DNA of 64,000 nucleotides from the NCBI RefSeq assembly GCF_013408925.1, contig NZ_JACCAB010000001.1, forward strand, positions 1,736,001 to 1,800,000. Direction: 5' to 3'. The notes below the pieces were generated by a model. That model ran no database searches, was not told the origin of the DNA, and saw only the letters and a program-made list of their open reading frames with translations. Of this stretch, positions 18,788 through 26,806 are shown piece by piece (positions within the stretch are counted from its first letter, which is position 1; each line of letters starts with the position of its first letter). Made by a program: the position numbers and the translations under genes. The stretch comes from Pedococcus badiiscoriae (GTDB lineage: Bacteria; Actinomycetota; Actinomycetes; Actinomycetales; Dermatophilaceae).

Positions 18788-19972
18788 TCAGCCTCTCTTG
18801 GACGAGCTCTTCAGGAGCTGGCGGCTGATGACGAGCCGCTGGATCTGGTTGGTGCCCTCGAAGATCTGGGTCACCTTGGCCTCACGCATGTAGCGCTCGA
18901 GCGGGAAGTCCTGCGTGTAGCCGGCGCCCCCGAGCACCTGGACGGCATCCGTGGTGACCCGCATGGCGTTGTCGGTCGCGACCAGCTTGGCCACCGCGGC
19001 CTCCTTGGTGAAGGGGCGGCCGGCGTCGTGCAGACGAGCGGCGTGCAGGTAGGCCGCCCGGGCCGACGTCACGCCCGCCTCCATGTCGGCCAACAGGAAC
19101 GCCAGTCCCTGGTTGTCGCCGATCGGACGCCCGAACTGCTCGCGCTCCTTGGCGTAGGCGACAGCCTGGTCGAGGGCCGACTGTGCCAGACCCGTTGCCG
19201 CAGCGGCGATCCCGAGCCGACCCGAGTCGAGAGCGGACAGCGCGATGGCCATGCCTTGGCCGCGCTCGCCGACGAGCCGATCGGCGGACACCTCGACCCC
19301 CTCGAAGTGGACCTCGCTGACGGTGTCGCAGTGCAGCCCCATCTTCTTCTCCGGCGCGCCGAACGCGATGCCCTCAGCGTCCCCGGGCACGACGAAGCAG
19401 GACAGGCCACGCGCACCGTCGTCGGAGGTGCGCACGAAGCTCGTGTAGAAGTCCGCGTGCCCGGCGTGCGAGATCCAGGCCTTCGTCCCCTTGAGCTGGT
19501 ATGCCGTGGGCTCGGTCTCGTCGTCGGGGGTCGCCCGGGCGGTCATCGACGCGACGTCGGAGCCGGCGCCGCGCTCGGACAGGCAGTAGGCGCCGAGCTG
19601 GTCTCCCGAGAGCATGGCGGGAAGCAGGGCCTCCTGCTGGGCCATCGTGCCGAACTGCGCCACGGGGTAGCAGGTGAGCGAGTGCACCGAGACGCCGACG
19701 GCGACGCTCATCCAGGCGGAGGCGATCTCTTCGACGACCTGCAGGTACACCTCGTAGGGCTGGCCACCGCCGCCGAGGTCCTCGGGGTAGGGCAGCGAAA
19801 GCAGACCAGCGCGACCGAGCGTGCGGAACGCGTCGCGGGGCAGGGCCGGGGTGGTCGCGGCGGCGCGCTCCGCCTCGTCGACCCGGGGGCGGAGCTCCTT
19901 GTCGCAGATCTCGCGCGTCAGCTCGATGAGGTCGTAGCCCTCCTCGGAGGGCATGAGGCGGGTCGCAGGCAT
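18788..19972 (-). CDS. Acyl-CoA dehydrogenase
   Basis: A 394-residue FAD flavoenzyme introducing a 2,3-double bond into acyl-CoA. The helical N-terminal domain is followed by YCLSERGAGSDVASMTARA and KAWISHAGHADFY, the FAD-binding middle barrel. The C-terminal helical domain has QFGRPIGDNQGLAFLLADMEA and AVQVLGGAGYTQDFPLERYMREAKVTQIFEGTNQIQ, where the Glu of FEGT is the likely catalytic base. ATG at 19972 (MPATRL) gives family length; longer frames upstream cross the operator-like palindrome. It is the first gene of a two-gene unit with the SDR. Chain-length or branched-chain specificity cannot be assigned. Confidence 0.9.
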   Translation of the reverse strand: MPATRLMPSEEGYDLIELTREICDKELRPRVDEAERAAATTPALPRDAFRTLGRAGLLSLPYPEDLGGGGQPYEVYLQVVEEIASAWMSVAVGVSVHSLTCYPVAQFGTMAQQEALLPAMLSGDQLGAYCLSERGAGSDVASMTARATPDDETEPTAYQLKGTKAWISHAGHADFYTSFVRTSDDGARGLSCFVVPGDAEGIAFGAPEKKMGLHCDTVSEVHFEGVEVSADRLVGERGQGMAIALSALDSGRLGIAAAATGLAQSALDQAVAYAKEREQFGRPIGDNQGLAFLLADMEAGVTSARAAYLHAARLHDAGRPFTKEAAVAKLVATDNAMRVTTDAVQVLGGAGYTQDFPLERYMREAKVTQIFEGTNQIQRLVISRQLLKSSSKRG

Positions 19973-19988
19973 GCGCCCAGAGTAGTTG

Positions 19989-20000
19989 TAGGACGTCCTA
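19989..20000. promoter_or_regulatory. Palindrome TAGGACGTCCTA upstream of the acyl-CoA dehydrogenase
   Basis: A perfect 12-bp palindrome 17 bp before the start codon. Regulators of the TetR type often bind such sites at acyl-CoA dehydrogenase operons. No such regulator gene is adjacent, so the cognate protein is unknown. Confidence 0.5.
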
Positions 20001-20068
20001 GTACTTGAATCGCGCAGGTCAGCGCCGACCCGCCACGGTCCCGCCAACCGCCGCGCCACCGTCCCACC

Positions 20069-20147
20069 AACCTCTGCTAGCAGAGGTTCGCTGGCTCAGC
20101 GCAGGCTGCAACGTCTGCTGAGTGAGCCGCGGTCTGCTAGCAGAGGT
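20069..20147. repeat. Palindrome pair built on CTGCTAGCAG
   Basis: AACCTCTGCTAGCAGAGGTT (20069-20088) is a perfect 20-nt palindrome. Its core TCTGCTAGCAGAGGT recurs exactly 60 bp away at 20133-20147, and a CTCAGC/GCTGAG inverted repeat lies between. The block sits between the SGNH hydrolase stop and the acyl-CoA dehydrogenase start (both minus strand). It may terminate the upstream unit or bind a protein. Confidence 0.7.
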
Positions 20148-20164
20148 GAGGGGCCTGGGGCAGG

Positions 20165-21058
20165 TCAGGGGCGCGGGTCGACGGGGGTGAGCTCGGGACG
20201 CTTGGCGCGGACGGTGTCGCCGCTGGACTCGCCCCTGAGGCGACGCTGCACCCAGGGTGCGAGGTGGGTGCGGGCCCACTCGGCGTTGGCGGCCGCGGCC
20301 TCGCGTCGGGGCAGCGGCGGCGCCGGCGGCAGGGGGGTTGACCAGTCCGCCCGGTCGGTCTCGTGCCCGAGCGCCGACAGGGCGTTGAGCGCCACCCGCC
20401 GATGTCCTTCGGTCGTCATGTGGATCCGGTCCTCGGACCACAGCCGGAAGTCCTGGAGCGCCTTCATCCCCCACTGGTTGATGACGTAGGCCCCGTGCTG
20501 CTGGGCGATGCTGAACAGGTTGGCCGAGTGGATGGCATGGCGTCCGCGCAGGTGCCGCAGCAGGGGCGCCCCCACCGGGTCGGTCGGGGTCGCCAGCAGG
20601 ACGTCGGCACCGGCCTCGCGCAGCCGCAGGACCGCCGCCTCGAGCTTGGCGGCGATCGCGTCGAGGTCGGCCTTGGGCCGCAGGATGTCGTTGCCGCCGC
20701 CGACCATCGAGACGAGGTCCGGGCGCAGGGCGATCGCGGCGTCCAGCTGTGGTCCGATGACGTCGGCCAGCAGCCGCCCGCGGACCGCGAGGTTGGCGTA
20801 GGCGAAGTCGCCCCCTGCTCGGTGCGCGATGTCGGCGAGGTGGTGGGCCAGGCGGTCGGCCCAGCCCACGAACGCGTTGTCGCGGTCCGGGTCGGGGTCC
20901 GACATGCCCTCGGTGAACGAGTCGCCGATCGCGACGTAGCGGTGCCAGACCTTGCCGCCCTCGGGCAGGTGGGTCAGGTTCTCCGTCTGGGTCGGGGTGT
21001 ACAAGGTGTCCGTCGTCGGGTCGGCGGTGCCCGGGTCCGGGGTGTCGGCGTCGCTCAC
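20165..21058 (-). CDS. SGNH/GDSL-family hydrolase (lipase/esterase-like)
   Basis: A 297-residue SGNH hydrolase without a signal peptide, so probably cytoplasmic. Block I is [15 protein letters not shown] with the catalytic Ser, the block II Gly lies in [15 protein letters not shown], and block III is [12 protein letters not shown] with the oxyanion Asn. Block V is [15 protein letters not shown] with catalytic His and the preceding Asp. The Pro-rich C-terminal tail is basic. The GTG start at 21058 overlaps the ung stop by four bases (GTGA), indicating coupling to the DNA-repair gene. The substrate is unknown; esterase or acylhydrolase activity is likely. Confidence 0.85.
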   Translation of the reverse strand: MSDADTPDPGTADPTTDTLYTPTQTENLTHLPEGGKVWHRYVAIGDSFTEGMSDPDPDRDNAFVGWADRLAHHLADIAHRAGGDFAYANLAVRGRLLADVIGPQLDAAIALRPDLVSMVGGGNDILRPKADLDAIAAKLEAAVLRLREAGADVLLATPTDPVGAPLLRHLRGRHAIHSANLFSIAQQHGAYVINQWGMKALQDFRLWSEDRIHMTTEGHRRVALNALSALGHETDRADWSTPLPPAPPLPRREAAAANAEWARTHLAPWVQRRLRGESSGDTVRAKRPELTPVDPRP

Positions 21059-21732
21059 GTGAGCCTCCAGTCGATGGGTGCGGCGCCCTGTTGGGCGAGG
21101 AGTTCGTTGGCGCGGCTGAAGGGTCGGCTGCCGAAGAAGCCGGAGTGTGCCGACAGCGGCGACGGGTGCGCGCTCTCGATCGCTGGCGTGCCGCCGAGGT
21201 GCGGCACGAGGTTCCTCGCGTCCCGGCCCCACAGGATCGCGACCAGCGGGCCGCCGCGGCTCACCAGCGCCGAGATCGCTTGTGCCGTCACGGTTTCCCA
21301 GCCCCGGCCGCGGTGGCTGGCGGGGGCGCCGGGTCGCACGGTCAGCACCCTGTTGAGCAGCAGGACCCCCTGGTCGGACCACGGCGACAGGTCGCCGGTC
21401 GAGGGCCGGGGCAGGCCGAGATCGGTCTGCAGCTCCTGGAAGATGTTCACCAGGCTGCGCGGGACGGGCTGCACGTCGGGGGCCACCGAGAACGACAGGC
21501 CCACCGCGTGTCCCGGTGTGGGGTACGGGTCCTGTCCGACGATGAGCACGCGGACCTCGTCGAGCGGCCGCTCGAACGCCCGCAGCACCTGGACGCCGGG
21601 CGGCAGGTAGCCCCGTCCCGCCGCGACCTCCTCCCGCAGGAACTCACCGAGCGCAGCGACCACCCCCGCCACGGGTTCCAGCGCGGCCGCCCACGAGGGG
21701 TGGACGAGCTCGGTGAGGGTGGCCGGCGGCAT
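21055..21732 (-). CDS. ung: Uracil-DNA glycosylase, family 1
   Basis: A 225-residue enzyme that removes uracil from DNA to begin base-excision repair. It has the water-activating motif GQDPYP (66-71) with catalytic Asp, a GLSFSV uracil pocket, [22 protein letters not shown], and the minor-groove [18 protein letters not shown] loop (from residue 189) with its essential His. The length is normal for the family. The ATG start lies inside a GTATGCCG octamer. It is coupled to the downstream SGNH hydrolase gene. Confidence 0.95.
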   Translation of the reverse strand: MPPATLTELVHPSWAAALEPVAGVVAALGEFLREEVAAGRGYLPPGVQVLRAFERPLDEVRVLIVGQDPYPTPGHAVGLSFSVAPDVQPVPRSLVNIFQELQTDLGLPRPSTGDLSPWSDQGVLLLNRVLTVRPGAPASHRGRGWETVTAQAISALVSRGGPLVAILWGRDARNLVPHLGGTPAIESAHPSPLSAHSGFFGSRPFSRANELLAQQGAAPIDWRLT

Positions 21733-21752
21733 ACCCAGAAACTAAACCCCCG

Positions 21753-22118
21753 TCAGCGGAAGATCGCGGCCAGGTCGTCCAGTCGCGACGGCACCAGCCG
21801 GAACCAGGCCCAGGTGCCCCGCCGCTCGCGGGTGAGCAGACCGGCTTCGGTGAGCACCTTGAGGTGGTGGCTGACGGTCGGCTGTGACAGCCCGACGGCC
21901 GGAGTGAGGTCGCAGACGCACGCCTCGTGGTCCTTGGCGGCGCGGATCAGCGAGAGGAGCTGGAGCCGGACGGGGTCGGCGACAGCCTTGAGCAGGTATG
22001 CCGTGGCCTCGGCCTGCGCGCGACCCATGGCGGAGTCGGTGGTGAGCGTGCCGCAGCAGGCAGCGTCGCCCGATGCGGCGGGTCCGGTGGTCGTCGCCAG
22101 CAGCTGCGTCTGCCCCAT
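21753..22118 (-). CDS. arsR: ArsR-family metalloregulator
   Basis: A 121-residue winged-helix repressor. The HTH is SQPTVSHHLKVLTEAGLLTRERRGTW (about 79-104). The preceding helix carries HEACVCDLTPAVG, a CxC motif typical of thiolate sensors of As(III)/Sb(III). An extra N-terminal CC pair (DAACCG, about 19-23) could be a third ligand site, as in corynebacterial-type ArsR with displaced cysteines. It is divergent from the arsI/aqpS/arsC operon across about 107 bp that contain a strong inverted repeat, so it probably represses that operon and itself until arsenite binds. Confidence 0.9.
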   Translation of the reverse strand: MGQTQLLATTTGPAASGDAACCGTLTTDSAMGRAQAEATAYLLKAVADPVRLQLLSLIRAAKDHEACVCDLTPAVGLSQPTVSHHLKVLTEAGLLTRERRGTWAWFRLVPSRLDDLAAIFR

Positions 22119-22152
22119 CGCGGCCTCCTTCTTCGATCTTCTGTTGATCTCG

Positions 22153-22176
22153 CCATATTGACAAAGGTCGATATGG
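22153..22176. promoter_or_regulatory. ArsR operator in the divergent arsenic promoter
   Basis: CCATATTGAC-AAAG-GTCGATATGG is an imperfect palindrome (9 of 10 arm positions match) midway between arsR and the arsenic operon, overlapping a TTGAC element. A related TAGACAATAGTCGATG segment lies 20 bp further on, possibly a second half-site. The AT-rich dyad matches typical ArsR/SmtB operators. Confidence 0.75.
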
Positions 22177-22225
22177 CCGGTTGACTTCCTGTATAGACAA
22201 TAGTCGATGAAGGAAGAGTGGTCGC

Positions 22226-22642
22226 ATGTCTCGCATCCAGCTCGCCCTCAACGTGGCCGACCTCGAGCAGTCGGTCGAGTTCTACTCCACGCTGTTCGGG
22301 ACGCAGCCGCACAAGCGGCGCCCGGGCTATGCCAACTTCGCGATCGCCGAGCCCCCGCTCAAGCTCGTCCTCATCGAGGTGCCCGCCGAGTCGCGGGGGG
22401 AGGGGACCGCCCAGGCCCTCAACCACCTCGGCATCGAGGTCGACAGCACCGCGGACGTCGAGGCAGGCGCCGCGCGACTGCGGCAGGCAGGCCTGGCGGC
22501 CTTCGACGAACGCGACACCACCTGCTGCTACGCGCTGCAGGACAAGGTGTGGGTGCACGACCCGGCCGGCGCGCCGTGGGAGGTCTACACCGTCAAGGAC
22601 GACAACCCCGTCCTTGAGCGCGAGGCAGCTGCGTGCTGCTGA
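22226..22642 (+). CDS. ArsI/CadI-family glyoxalase-fold protein (candidate C-As lyase)
   Basis: A 138-residue vicinal-oxygen-chelate protein. The predicted metal triad is Gln5 (RIQLALNV), His67 (LNHLGI) and Glu119 (PWEVYTV). The DTTCCYAL segment carries the vicinal Cys100-Cys101 pair that binds trivalent organoarsenicals in ArsI, the Fe(II) dioxygenase that cleaves the carbon-arsenic bond. A further CC ends the protein. The same family includes mycobacterial CadI, so cadmium/arsenic-induced is the safe label; context with arsR, an AqpS-type channel and arsC favours organoarsenical detoxification. It is first in a tight operon; the channel gene overlaps its end by 10 bp. Confidence 0.85.
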   Translation: MSRIQLALNVADLEQSVEFYSTLFGTQPHKRRPGYANFAIAEPPLKLVLIEVPAESRGEGTAQALNHLGIEVDSTADVEAGAARLRQAGLAAFDERDTTCCYALQDKVWVHDPAGAPWEVYTVKDDNPVLEREAAACC

Positions 22643-23316
22643 CCTCTCCCCGCCGGGCCCGGCTCGCCGCCGAGCTACTCGGCACTGCCCTGCTCCTCGC
22701 TGCCGTCGTCGGTTCGGGGGTCATGGCCCAGCGGCTGACCCACGACGTCGCCCTGCAGCTCCTGGTCAACGCGGTGGCCACCGTGGCGGTCCTCGGTGTG
22801 CTGATCTCCTCGCTCGGCCCGATCAGTGGGGCGCACTTCAACCCAGCCGTGACGCTGGCCCAGGCGGTCCGGGGTGCGCACCGCTGGTCGGACGTCGGGC
22901 CCTACGTGCTCGTGCAGCTCGTGGGAGGGGTCGGCGGCACGGTGCTGGCCAACCTCATGTTCGGGCTGCCTGCCGTCACCTGGTCCCACCACGAACGCAC
23001 CGGACCGGCCCTGTGGCTCGGCGAGGTCGTCGCGACCGGCGGGCTGGTCCTGGCCATCGCGCTGGTGCGCGAGGGAGGGGACCGCGCGTCCGTCGTGGTG
23101 CCCGCCTGGATCCTGGGCGCCTACTTCTTCACCTCGTCCACCTCGTTCGCCAACCCTGCGGTCACCGTGGCGCGGGCGTTCTCCGACACCTTCGCGGGCA
23201 TCTCCCCGCGCTGCGTGCCAGCCTTCATCGTGGCGCAAGGGGTCGGGGCGGCCGTCGCCGTGCTGGTCCTGCGGCTCTTCGCTGCCGCGCCCACTCACGA
23301 GAAGGAACGCCCATGA
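22633..23316 (+). CDS. MIP-family channel of the arsenic operon (AqpS-like)
   Basis: A 227-residue aquaporin/aquaglyceroporin-fold channel with six hydrophobic helices and two NPA boxes, GAHFNPAVTLAQ (about 72-83) and FANPAVTVARAF (about 176-187). The second box is NPAV instead of the usual NPAR, so the selectivity-filter Arg is replaced by Val, as reported for the arsenite channel AqpS of Sinorhizobium. It probably lets arsenite leave the cell down its gradient after ArsC reduces arsenate. GTG at 22633 overlaps the preceding gene, and its stop overlaps the arsC start (ATGA). Confidence 0.87.
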   Translation: MLLTSPRRARLAAELLGTALLLAAVVGSGVMAQRLTHDVALQLLVNAVATVAVLGVLISSLGPISGAHFNPAVTLAQAVRGAHRWSDVGPYVLVQLVGGVGGTVLANLMFGLPAVTWSHHERTGPALWLGEVVATGGLVLAIALVREGGDRASVVVPAWILGAYFFTSSTSFANPAVTVARAFSDTFAGISPRCVPAFIVAQGVGAAVAVLVLRLFAAAPTHEKERP

Positions 23317-23741
23317 GCACCACCAGCCGACCCTCGGTCCTGTTCGTCTGCGTCCACAACGCCGGCCGCTCGCAGATGGCCGCGGCATACCTTGCCCACC
23401 TCGGGGGCGGCGCCGTCGAGGTGCGCTCGGCGGGGAGCGCGCCCGCCGACCAGGTCAACCCGGCCGCGGTGGCCGCCATGGCCGAGGAGGGCATCGATCT
23501 CTCCGCCGAAGTGCCGAAGGTCCTGACGACGCAGGCGGTGCAGGACTCGGATGTCGTCGTCACGATGGGCTGCGGGGATGCCTGCCCGTACTTCCCGGGC
23601 AAGCGCTACGAGGACTGGGTGCTCGACGACCCGGCGGGCCAGGGCATCGACGCGGTACGCCCGATCCGCGACGAGATCCGCGGCCGGGTGGAGACGTTGC
23701 TGCGTGAGCTGGGCGTCCGCCCCGTCACCCAGGGGCCGTAG
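23313..23741 (+). CDS. arsC: Arsenate reductase, low-molecular-weight phosphatase type
   Basis: A 142-residue ArsC of the LMW tyrosine-phosphatase fold. The P-loop VCVHNAGRSQMA (CX5R) holds the nucleophilic Cys. The MGCGDACPYFPGKRYEDWVLDDPAGQ segment holds the second redox Cys and the catalytic Asp-Pro. In actinobacteria this class forms an arseno-mycothiol adduct or uses thioredoxin; which applies cannot be told. It reduces arsenate to arsenite, which the upstream channel can release. It is the last gene of the arsenic operon, overlapping the channel gene by four bases. Confidence 0.93.
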   Translation: MSTTSRPSVLFVCVHNAGRSQMAAAYLAHLGGGAVEVRSAGSAPADQVNPAAVAAMAEEGIDLSAEVPKVLTTQAVQDSDVVVTMGCGDACPYFPGKRYEDWVLDDPAGQGIDAVRPIRDEIRGRVETLLRELGVRPVTQGP

Positions 23742-23751
23742 CCTCGGTCCC

Positions 23752-24408
23752 GTGACTCCCCGCTGGCCCGTCGTCCTCTTCGACTTCGATGGCACCCTCG
23801 CCGACACGATCCCGTTGATCGTCGCCTCCTACCACCACGCGCTGGGCTCGGTCCTGGGCGAGGAGCCCGCGGACGACGAGGTCCGCTCGTGGATCGGCCG
23901 ACCCCTCCAGCCGGTGCTGGAGGAGCGCTATCCCGGTCGGGGTGCCGAGCTCACCGACGTCTACCGCGAGTGGAACCTGGCCAACCACGACGAGCTGATC
24001 CGCTCCGTGGCCGGTGTCCCCGAGCTGCTCGACGACCTCCATGCGGCCGGTGCACGCACCGGCGTCGTCTCCTCCAAGAAGGGCGAGACCGTGCGCCTCG
24101 GGCTGCGGGCCGTGGGCCTGGCCCAGCGCATCGATGTCCTTGCAGGACAGGAGGAGACCGAGCTGCACAAGCCGCACCCCGCACCCCTGCTGTATGCCGC
24201 GGCCCAGTTGGGCGCCGCTCCGCGCGACTGCGTCTACGTCGGCGACGCGACCGTCGACGTCGAGGCGGCCAGGGCCGCGGGGATGGGAGCGGTCGCCGTC
24301 ACCTGGGGCGCCGGTCTCGAGCCGGCCCTCGCAGCGACCCGACCCGACGCCATCGTGGCCGACGTCGCAGCCCTGCGGACGCACCTGTTCGCCCCTGCCC
24401 CCGGCTGA
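23752..24408 (+). CDS. HAD-superfamily phosphatase, phosphoglycolate-phosphatase-like
   Basis: A 218-residue HAD subfamily IA hydrolase. Motif I is VVLFDFDGTLADT (7-19) with the nucleophilic Asp, motif II the Ser in VVSSKKGET, motif III Lys in ELHKPHPAP, and motif IV VYVGDATVDVEAARAAG with two Asp. The small helical cap (about 20-90) with SYHHALGSVLG and EERYPGR matches Gph/PpaX-type enzymes that dephosphorylate small molecules such as 2-phosphoglycolate or pyrophosphate. It starts with GTG, 10 bp after arsC, but has no evident arsenic role. Confidence 0.82.
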   Translation: MTPRWPVVLFDFDGTLADTIPLIVASYHHALGSVLGEEPADDEVRSWIGRPLQPVLEERYPGRGAELTDVYREWNLANHDELIRSVAGVPELLDDLHAAGARTGVVSSKKGETVRLGLRAVGLAQRIDVLAGQEETELHKPHPAPLLYAAAQLGAAPRDCVYVGDATVDVEAARAAGMGAVAVTWGAGLEPALAATRPDAIVADVAALRTHLFAPAPG

Positions 24409-24431
24409 GCGGCGCACCCTAGACTCGCCGC

Positions 24432-25802
24432 GTGCACGGCTACAGCGACCAGAACCTCGAGATCCTCGGCGACGCGATCCTCGCCTACTCCGCCGACCGA
24501 CTGAAGCTCGACCCGGTGCCTCTCGACGGCCCGCGGACGCTGGCCGAGCTCGACGCCCTGGCGGGCGCCACCATCACCGCCGAAGGCATCGGGGGCATCG
24601 AGGCGCTCAAGCTCTTCGAGGAGGACCTGGCTCCGGCCTGCATCTCCACCGACCACCCGCGGTACCTGTCGTTCATCCCGTGCGCGCCGACCGAGGCCGC
24701 GGCGATGTTCGACCTCGTCGTGGGGGCGTCGTCGATCTACGGCGGGTCCTGGCTCGAGGGGGCGGGGGCGGTCTACGCCGAGAACCAGGCGCTGCGCTGG
24801 ATCGCCGACCTGGCAGGCCTCCCACCGGAGGCGGGCGGCGTCTTCGTCCCCGGCGGCACCATCGGCAACCTGTCAGCGCTGGTCGCCGCGCGGCACACGG
24901 CCCGGGTGACGGCAGCCCATGAGGGTCGCACCGGTTCGGGTGCCCGGCCGTGGCGGGTGGCCGCGACGCACGGCGCCCACTCCTCCATCCAGTCGGCCTG
25001 CGACGTCATGGACGCCGAGTTCGTCGGGGTCGACGTCGACGACGCGGGCCGGCTCACCGGTCCCGCACTGCGCGAGGTCCTGCTCGCGAACGGTCCGGAG
25101 ACGTTCTTCGCGGTGGTGGCCACCAGCGGCACGACCAACTTCGGCATCGTCGACGACCTCGCCTCCGTGGCCGAGGTATGCCGCGAGCTCGGGATCTGGT
25201 TCCACGTCGACGGCGCCTACGGAGGGGCCGGCTTGGCCGCCCCCTCGGTGCGGGACCGCTACGCGGGCATCGAGCACTGCGACTCGTTCATCGTCGACCC
25301 GCACAAGTGGTTGTTCGCGCCGTTCGACTGCTGCGCCCTCCTCTACCGGGACCCGTCCCTGGCCCGCGCGGCACACACGCAGCACGCGTCCTACCTCGAC
25401 GTCCTCAACGACGCCCCCGACTGGAACCCGACCGACTACTCCGTCGGGCTCACCCGCCGCGCCCGGGGCCTGCCGTTCTGGTTCTCCCTGGCCACCCACG
25501 GCACCAACGCCTACCGCGACGCCGTGGAGCGCACGCTGGAGGTCACGCGGTTCGCCGCGCAGGAGATCGGCCGGCGCGACTACCTCGAGGTCGCGCGCGA
25601 GCCCGACCTCTCGGTCGTGGTCTTCCGGCGCCTCGGCTGGTCTGCGGCGCAGTACCAGGAGTGGTCCGACCGGCTCCTCGCCGACCAGTTCGCCTTCGTC
25701 GTGCCGACCTCGCACGCCGGCGAGACGCTGACCCGGTTCGCGATCGTCAACCCGCGCACCTCCGAGGACGACATCGTGGCCATCCTCGACACCATGGCCT
25801 GA
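24432..25802 (+). CDS. Group II PLP-dependent amino-acid decarboxylase
   Basis: A 456-residue PLP decarboxylase related to aromatic-L-amino-acid and glutamate decarboxylases. The conserved parts are HPRYLSFIPCAPT substrate loop, GVFVPGGTIGNLSALVAARH (cofactor phosphate), ATSGTTNFGIVDDL, FHVDGAYGGAG with the PLP-nitrogen Asp, and SFIVDPHKWLFAPFDCCALL, where the Lys of PHKW holds PLP. The substrate is undetermined; the two Cys after the Lys and a tryptophan-poor pocket do not decide it. The GTG start at 24432 is 23 bp after the HAD gene. Confidence 0.85.
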   Translation: MHGYSDQNLEILGDAILAYSADRLKLDPVPLDGPRTLAELDALAGATITAEGIGGIEALKLFEEDLAPACISTDHPRYLSFIPCAPTEAAAMFDLVVGASSIYGGSWLEGAGAVYAENQALRWIADLAGLPPEAGGVFVPGGTIGNLSALVAARHTARVTAAHEGRTGSGARPWRVAATHGAHSSIQSACDVMDAEFVGVDVDDAGRLTGPALREVLLANGPETFFAVVATSGTTNFGIVDDLASVAEVCRELGIWFHVDGAYGGAGLAAPSVRDRYAGIEHCDSFIVDPHKWLFAPFDCCALLYRDPSLARAAHTQHASYLDVLNDAPDWNPTDYSVGLTRRARGLPFWFSLATHGTNAYRDAVERTLEVTRFAAQEIGRRDYLEVAREPDLSVVVFRRLGWSAAQYQEWSDRLLADQFAFVVPTSHAGETLTRFAIVNPRTSEDDIVAILDTMA

Positions 25803-25884
25803 GGCGTCAGCACCCTTGTGAGACACGTGGGACGAGTGTGACAAGGGGCTGCCAGAACTGGCCCGATGGGACTACCGGAGTGGA

Positions 25885-25914
25885 ATGACAAGCGTGTGAT
25901 TCGCTCCGTATAGT
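25885..25914 (+). promoter_or_regulatory. Sigma-70-type promoter for the DUF3263 gene
   Basis: ATGACA (25885-25890), an 18-bp spacer, then TATAGT (25909-25914), a near-consensus vegetative promoter unusual in its AT content here. It lies in the 175-bp gap after the decarboxylase, about 65 bp before the DUF3263 start; the rest of the gap holds nothing recognised. Confidence 0.65.
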
Positions 25915-25977
25915 TGCCCTGCACGCACACACGGCACACACCACGTCTGCGCACACCACGAAGGATTGGGTCGAGAG

Positions 25978-26268
25978 TTGAACGCCGCACACGAGCAGGA
26001 TCACGTCAGCACCCCCACGGAGCTGAGTGACCGCGACCGCGAGATCATCGCCTTCGAACGGCAGTGGTGGAAGTACGCGGGCGCCAAGGAGCAGGCGATC
26101 CGTGAGCTGTTCGACATGAGCGCCACGCGGTACTACCAGGTGCTCAACGCCCTGATCGACTCCCAGCCCGCCCTCGAGGCCGACCCCATGCTGATCAAGA
26201 GGCTGCGCCGGTTGCGCGCCTCCCGTCAGCGGGCTCGTAGCGCCCGGCGGCTGGGCATCCAGCTCTGA
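25978..26268 (+). CDS. DUF3263 family DNA-binding-like protein
   Basis: A 96-residue actinobacterial conserved protein. The core (LSDRDREIIAFERQWWKYAGAKEQAIRELFDMSATRYYQVLNALID) has a sigma-70 region-4/HTH look with the strongly conserved FERQWWKYAG and TRYYQ stretches. The tail is very basic (LRASRQRARSARRLG). A transcription-related role is inferred only from the fold and charge. TTG at 25978 is preferred because AAGGA sits 12 nt upstream; TTG at 25966 would leave no room for it. It has its own promoter and terminator, so it is monocistronic. Confidence 0.85.
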   Translation: MNAAHEQDHVSTPTELSDRDREIIAFERQWWKYAGAKEQAIRELFDMSATRYYQVLNALIDSQPALEADPMLIKRLRRLRASRQRARSARRLGIQL

Positions 26269-26286
26269 CCGAGCCCCCTGGTTCAC

Positions 26287-26320
26287 CAACGCCCGTGCAG
26301 AAGCGACTGTACGGGCGTTG
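26287..26320 (+). terminator. Hairpin terminator after DUF3263
   Basis: A perfect 10-bp stem CAACGCCCGT/ACGGGCGTTG with a 14-nt loop, followed by TTG. Confidence 0.85.
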
Positions 26321-26350
26321 TTGCGTCCCGGGCCGTGCTTGACTGCCTTC

Positions 26351-26806
26351 GTGGGTGAGTTGCGAACCAGGCTGGCCGGACCCGACGACGCCCTCGTCGT
26401 CGCGGCGCTGACCCTCCAGTGCGCCCGGCACCGCGGTGGCCAGGTCGAGCCCGGCTTCCTCGACCGCCATGCACGGGCGTGGCTGGCGACCGGAAACGCC
26501 CACCCCGTCTGGGTCGCCGAGGCCGGGGACGAGCACGCCGGGTACCTCCAGGGTGCGGTCGTGGAGCCGTTGCCGTGGCCGGGACGCCCTGCGGGGGCCG
26601 GGGCCGACCTGCTGGTCGACACCTTCTTCGTGCGACCCGAGCACCGTGGGATCGGCGTCGGGGAGGCGCTGCTGAGGGCTGCCGCTCAGTGGGCGAGGGA
26701 TGCGGGCTTCCGACAGGTCCTCATCTCCGCCGGCGAGCACACCACGACGATGGTCGAACGGGTCGGGTTCGTCCCCGATGCCCGCGCCTACCGGCTGGAG
26801 CTGTGA
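26351..26806 (+). CDS. GNAT-family N-acetyltransferase
   Basis: A 151-residue acetyltransferase. The acetyl-CoA motif A is VDTFFVRPEHRGIGVGEALLRAAAQWARDAG, with the R/Q-x-x-G-x-G/A core RGIGVG, followed by a late ERVGFVPDARAYRLEL. The N-terminal strand LAGPDDALVVAALTLQCARHRGG is the usual ligand side. The substrate is unknown. GTG at 26351 gives family length. It overlaps the following glyoxalase-like gene by one base (TGATG). Confidence 0.8.
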   Translation: MGELRTRLAGPDDALVVAALTLQCARHRGGQVEPGFLDRHARAWLATGNAHPVWVAEAGDEHAGYLQGAVVEPLPWPGRPAGAGADLLVDTFFVRPEHRGIGVGEALLRAAAQWARDAGFRQVLISAGEHTTTMVERVGFVPDARAYRLEL

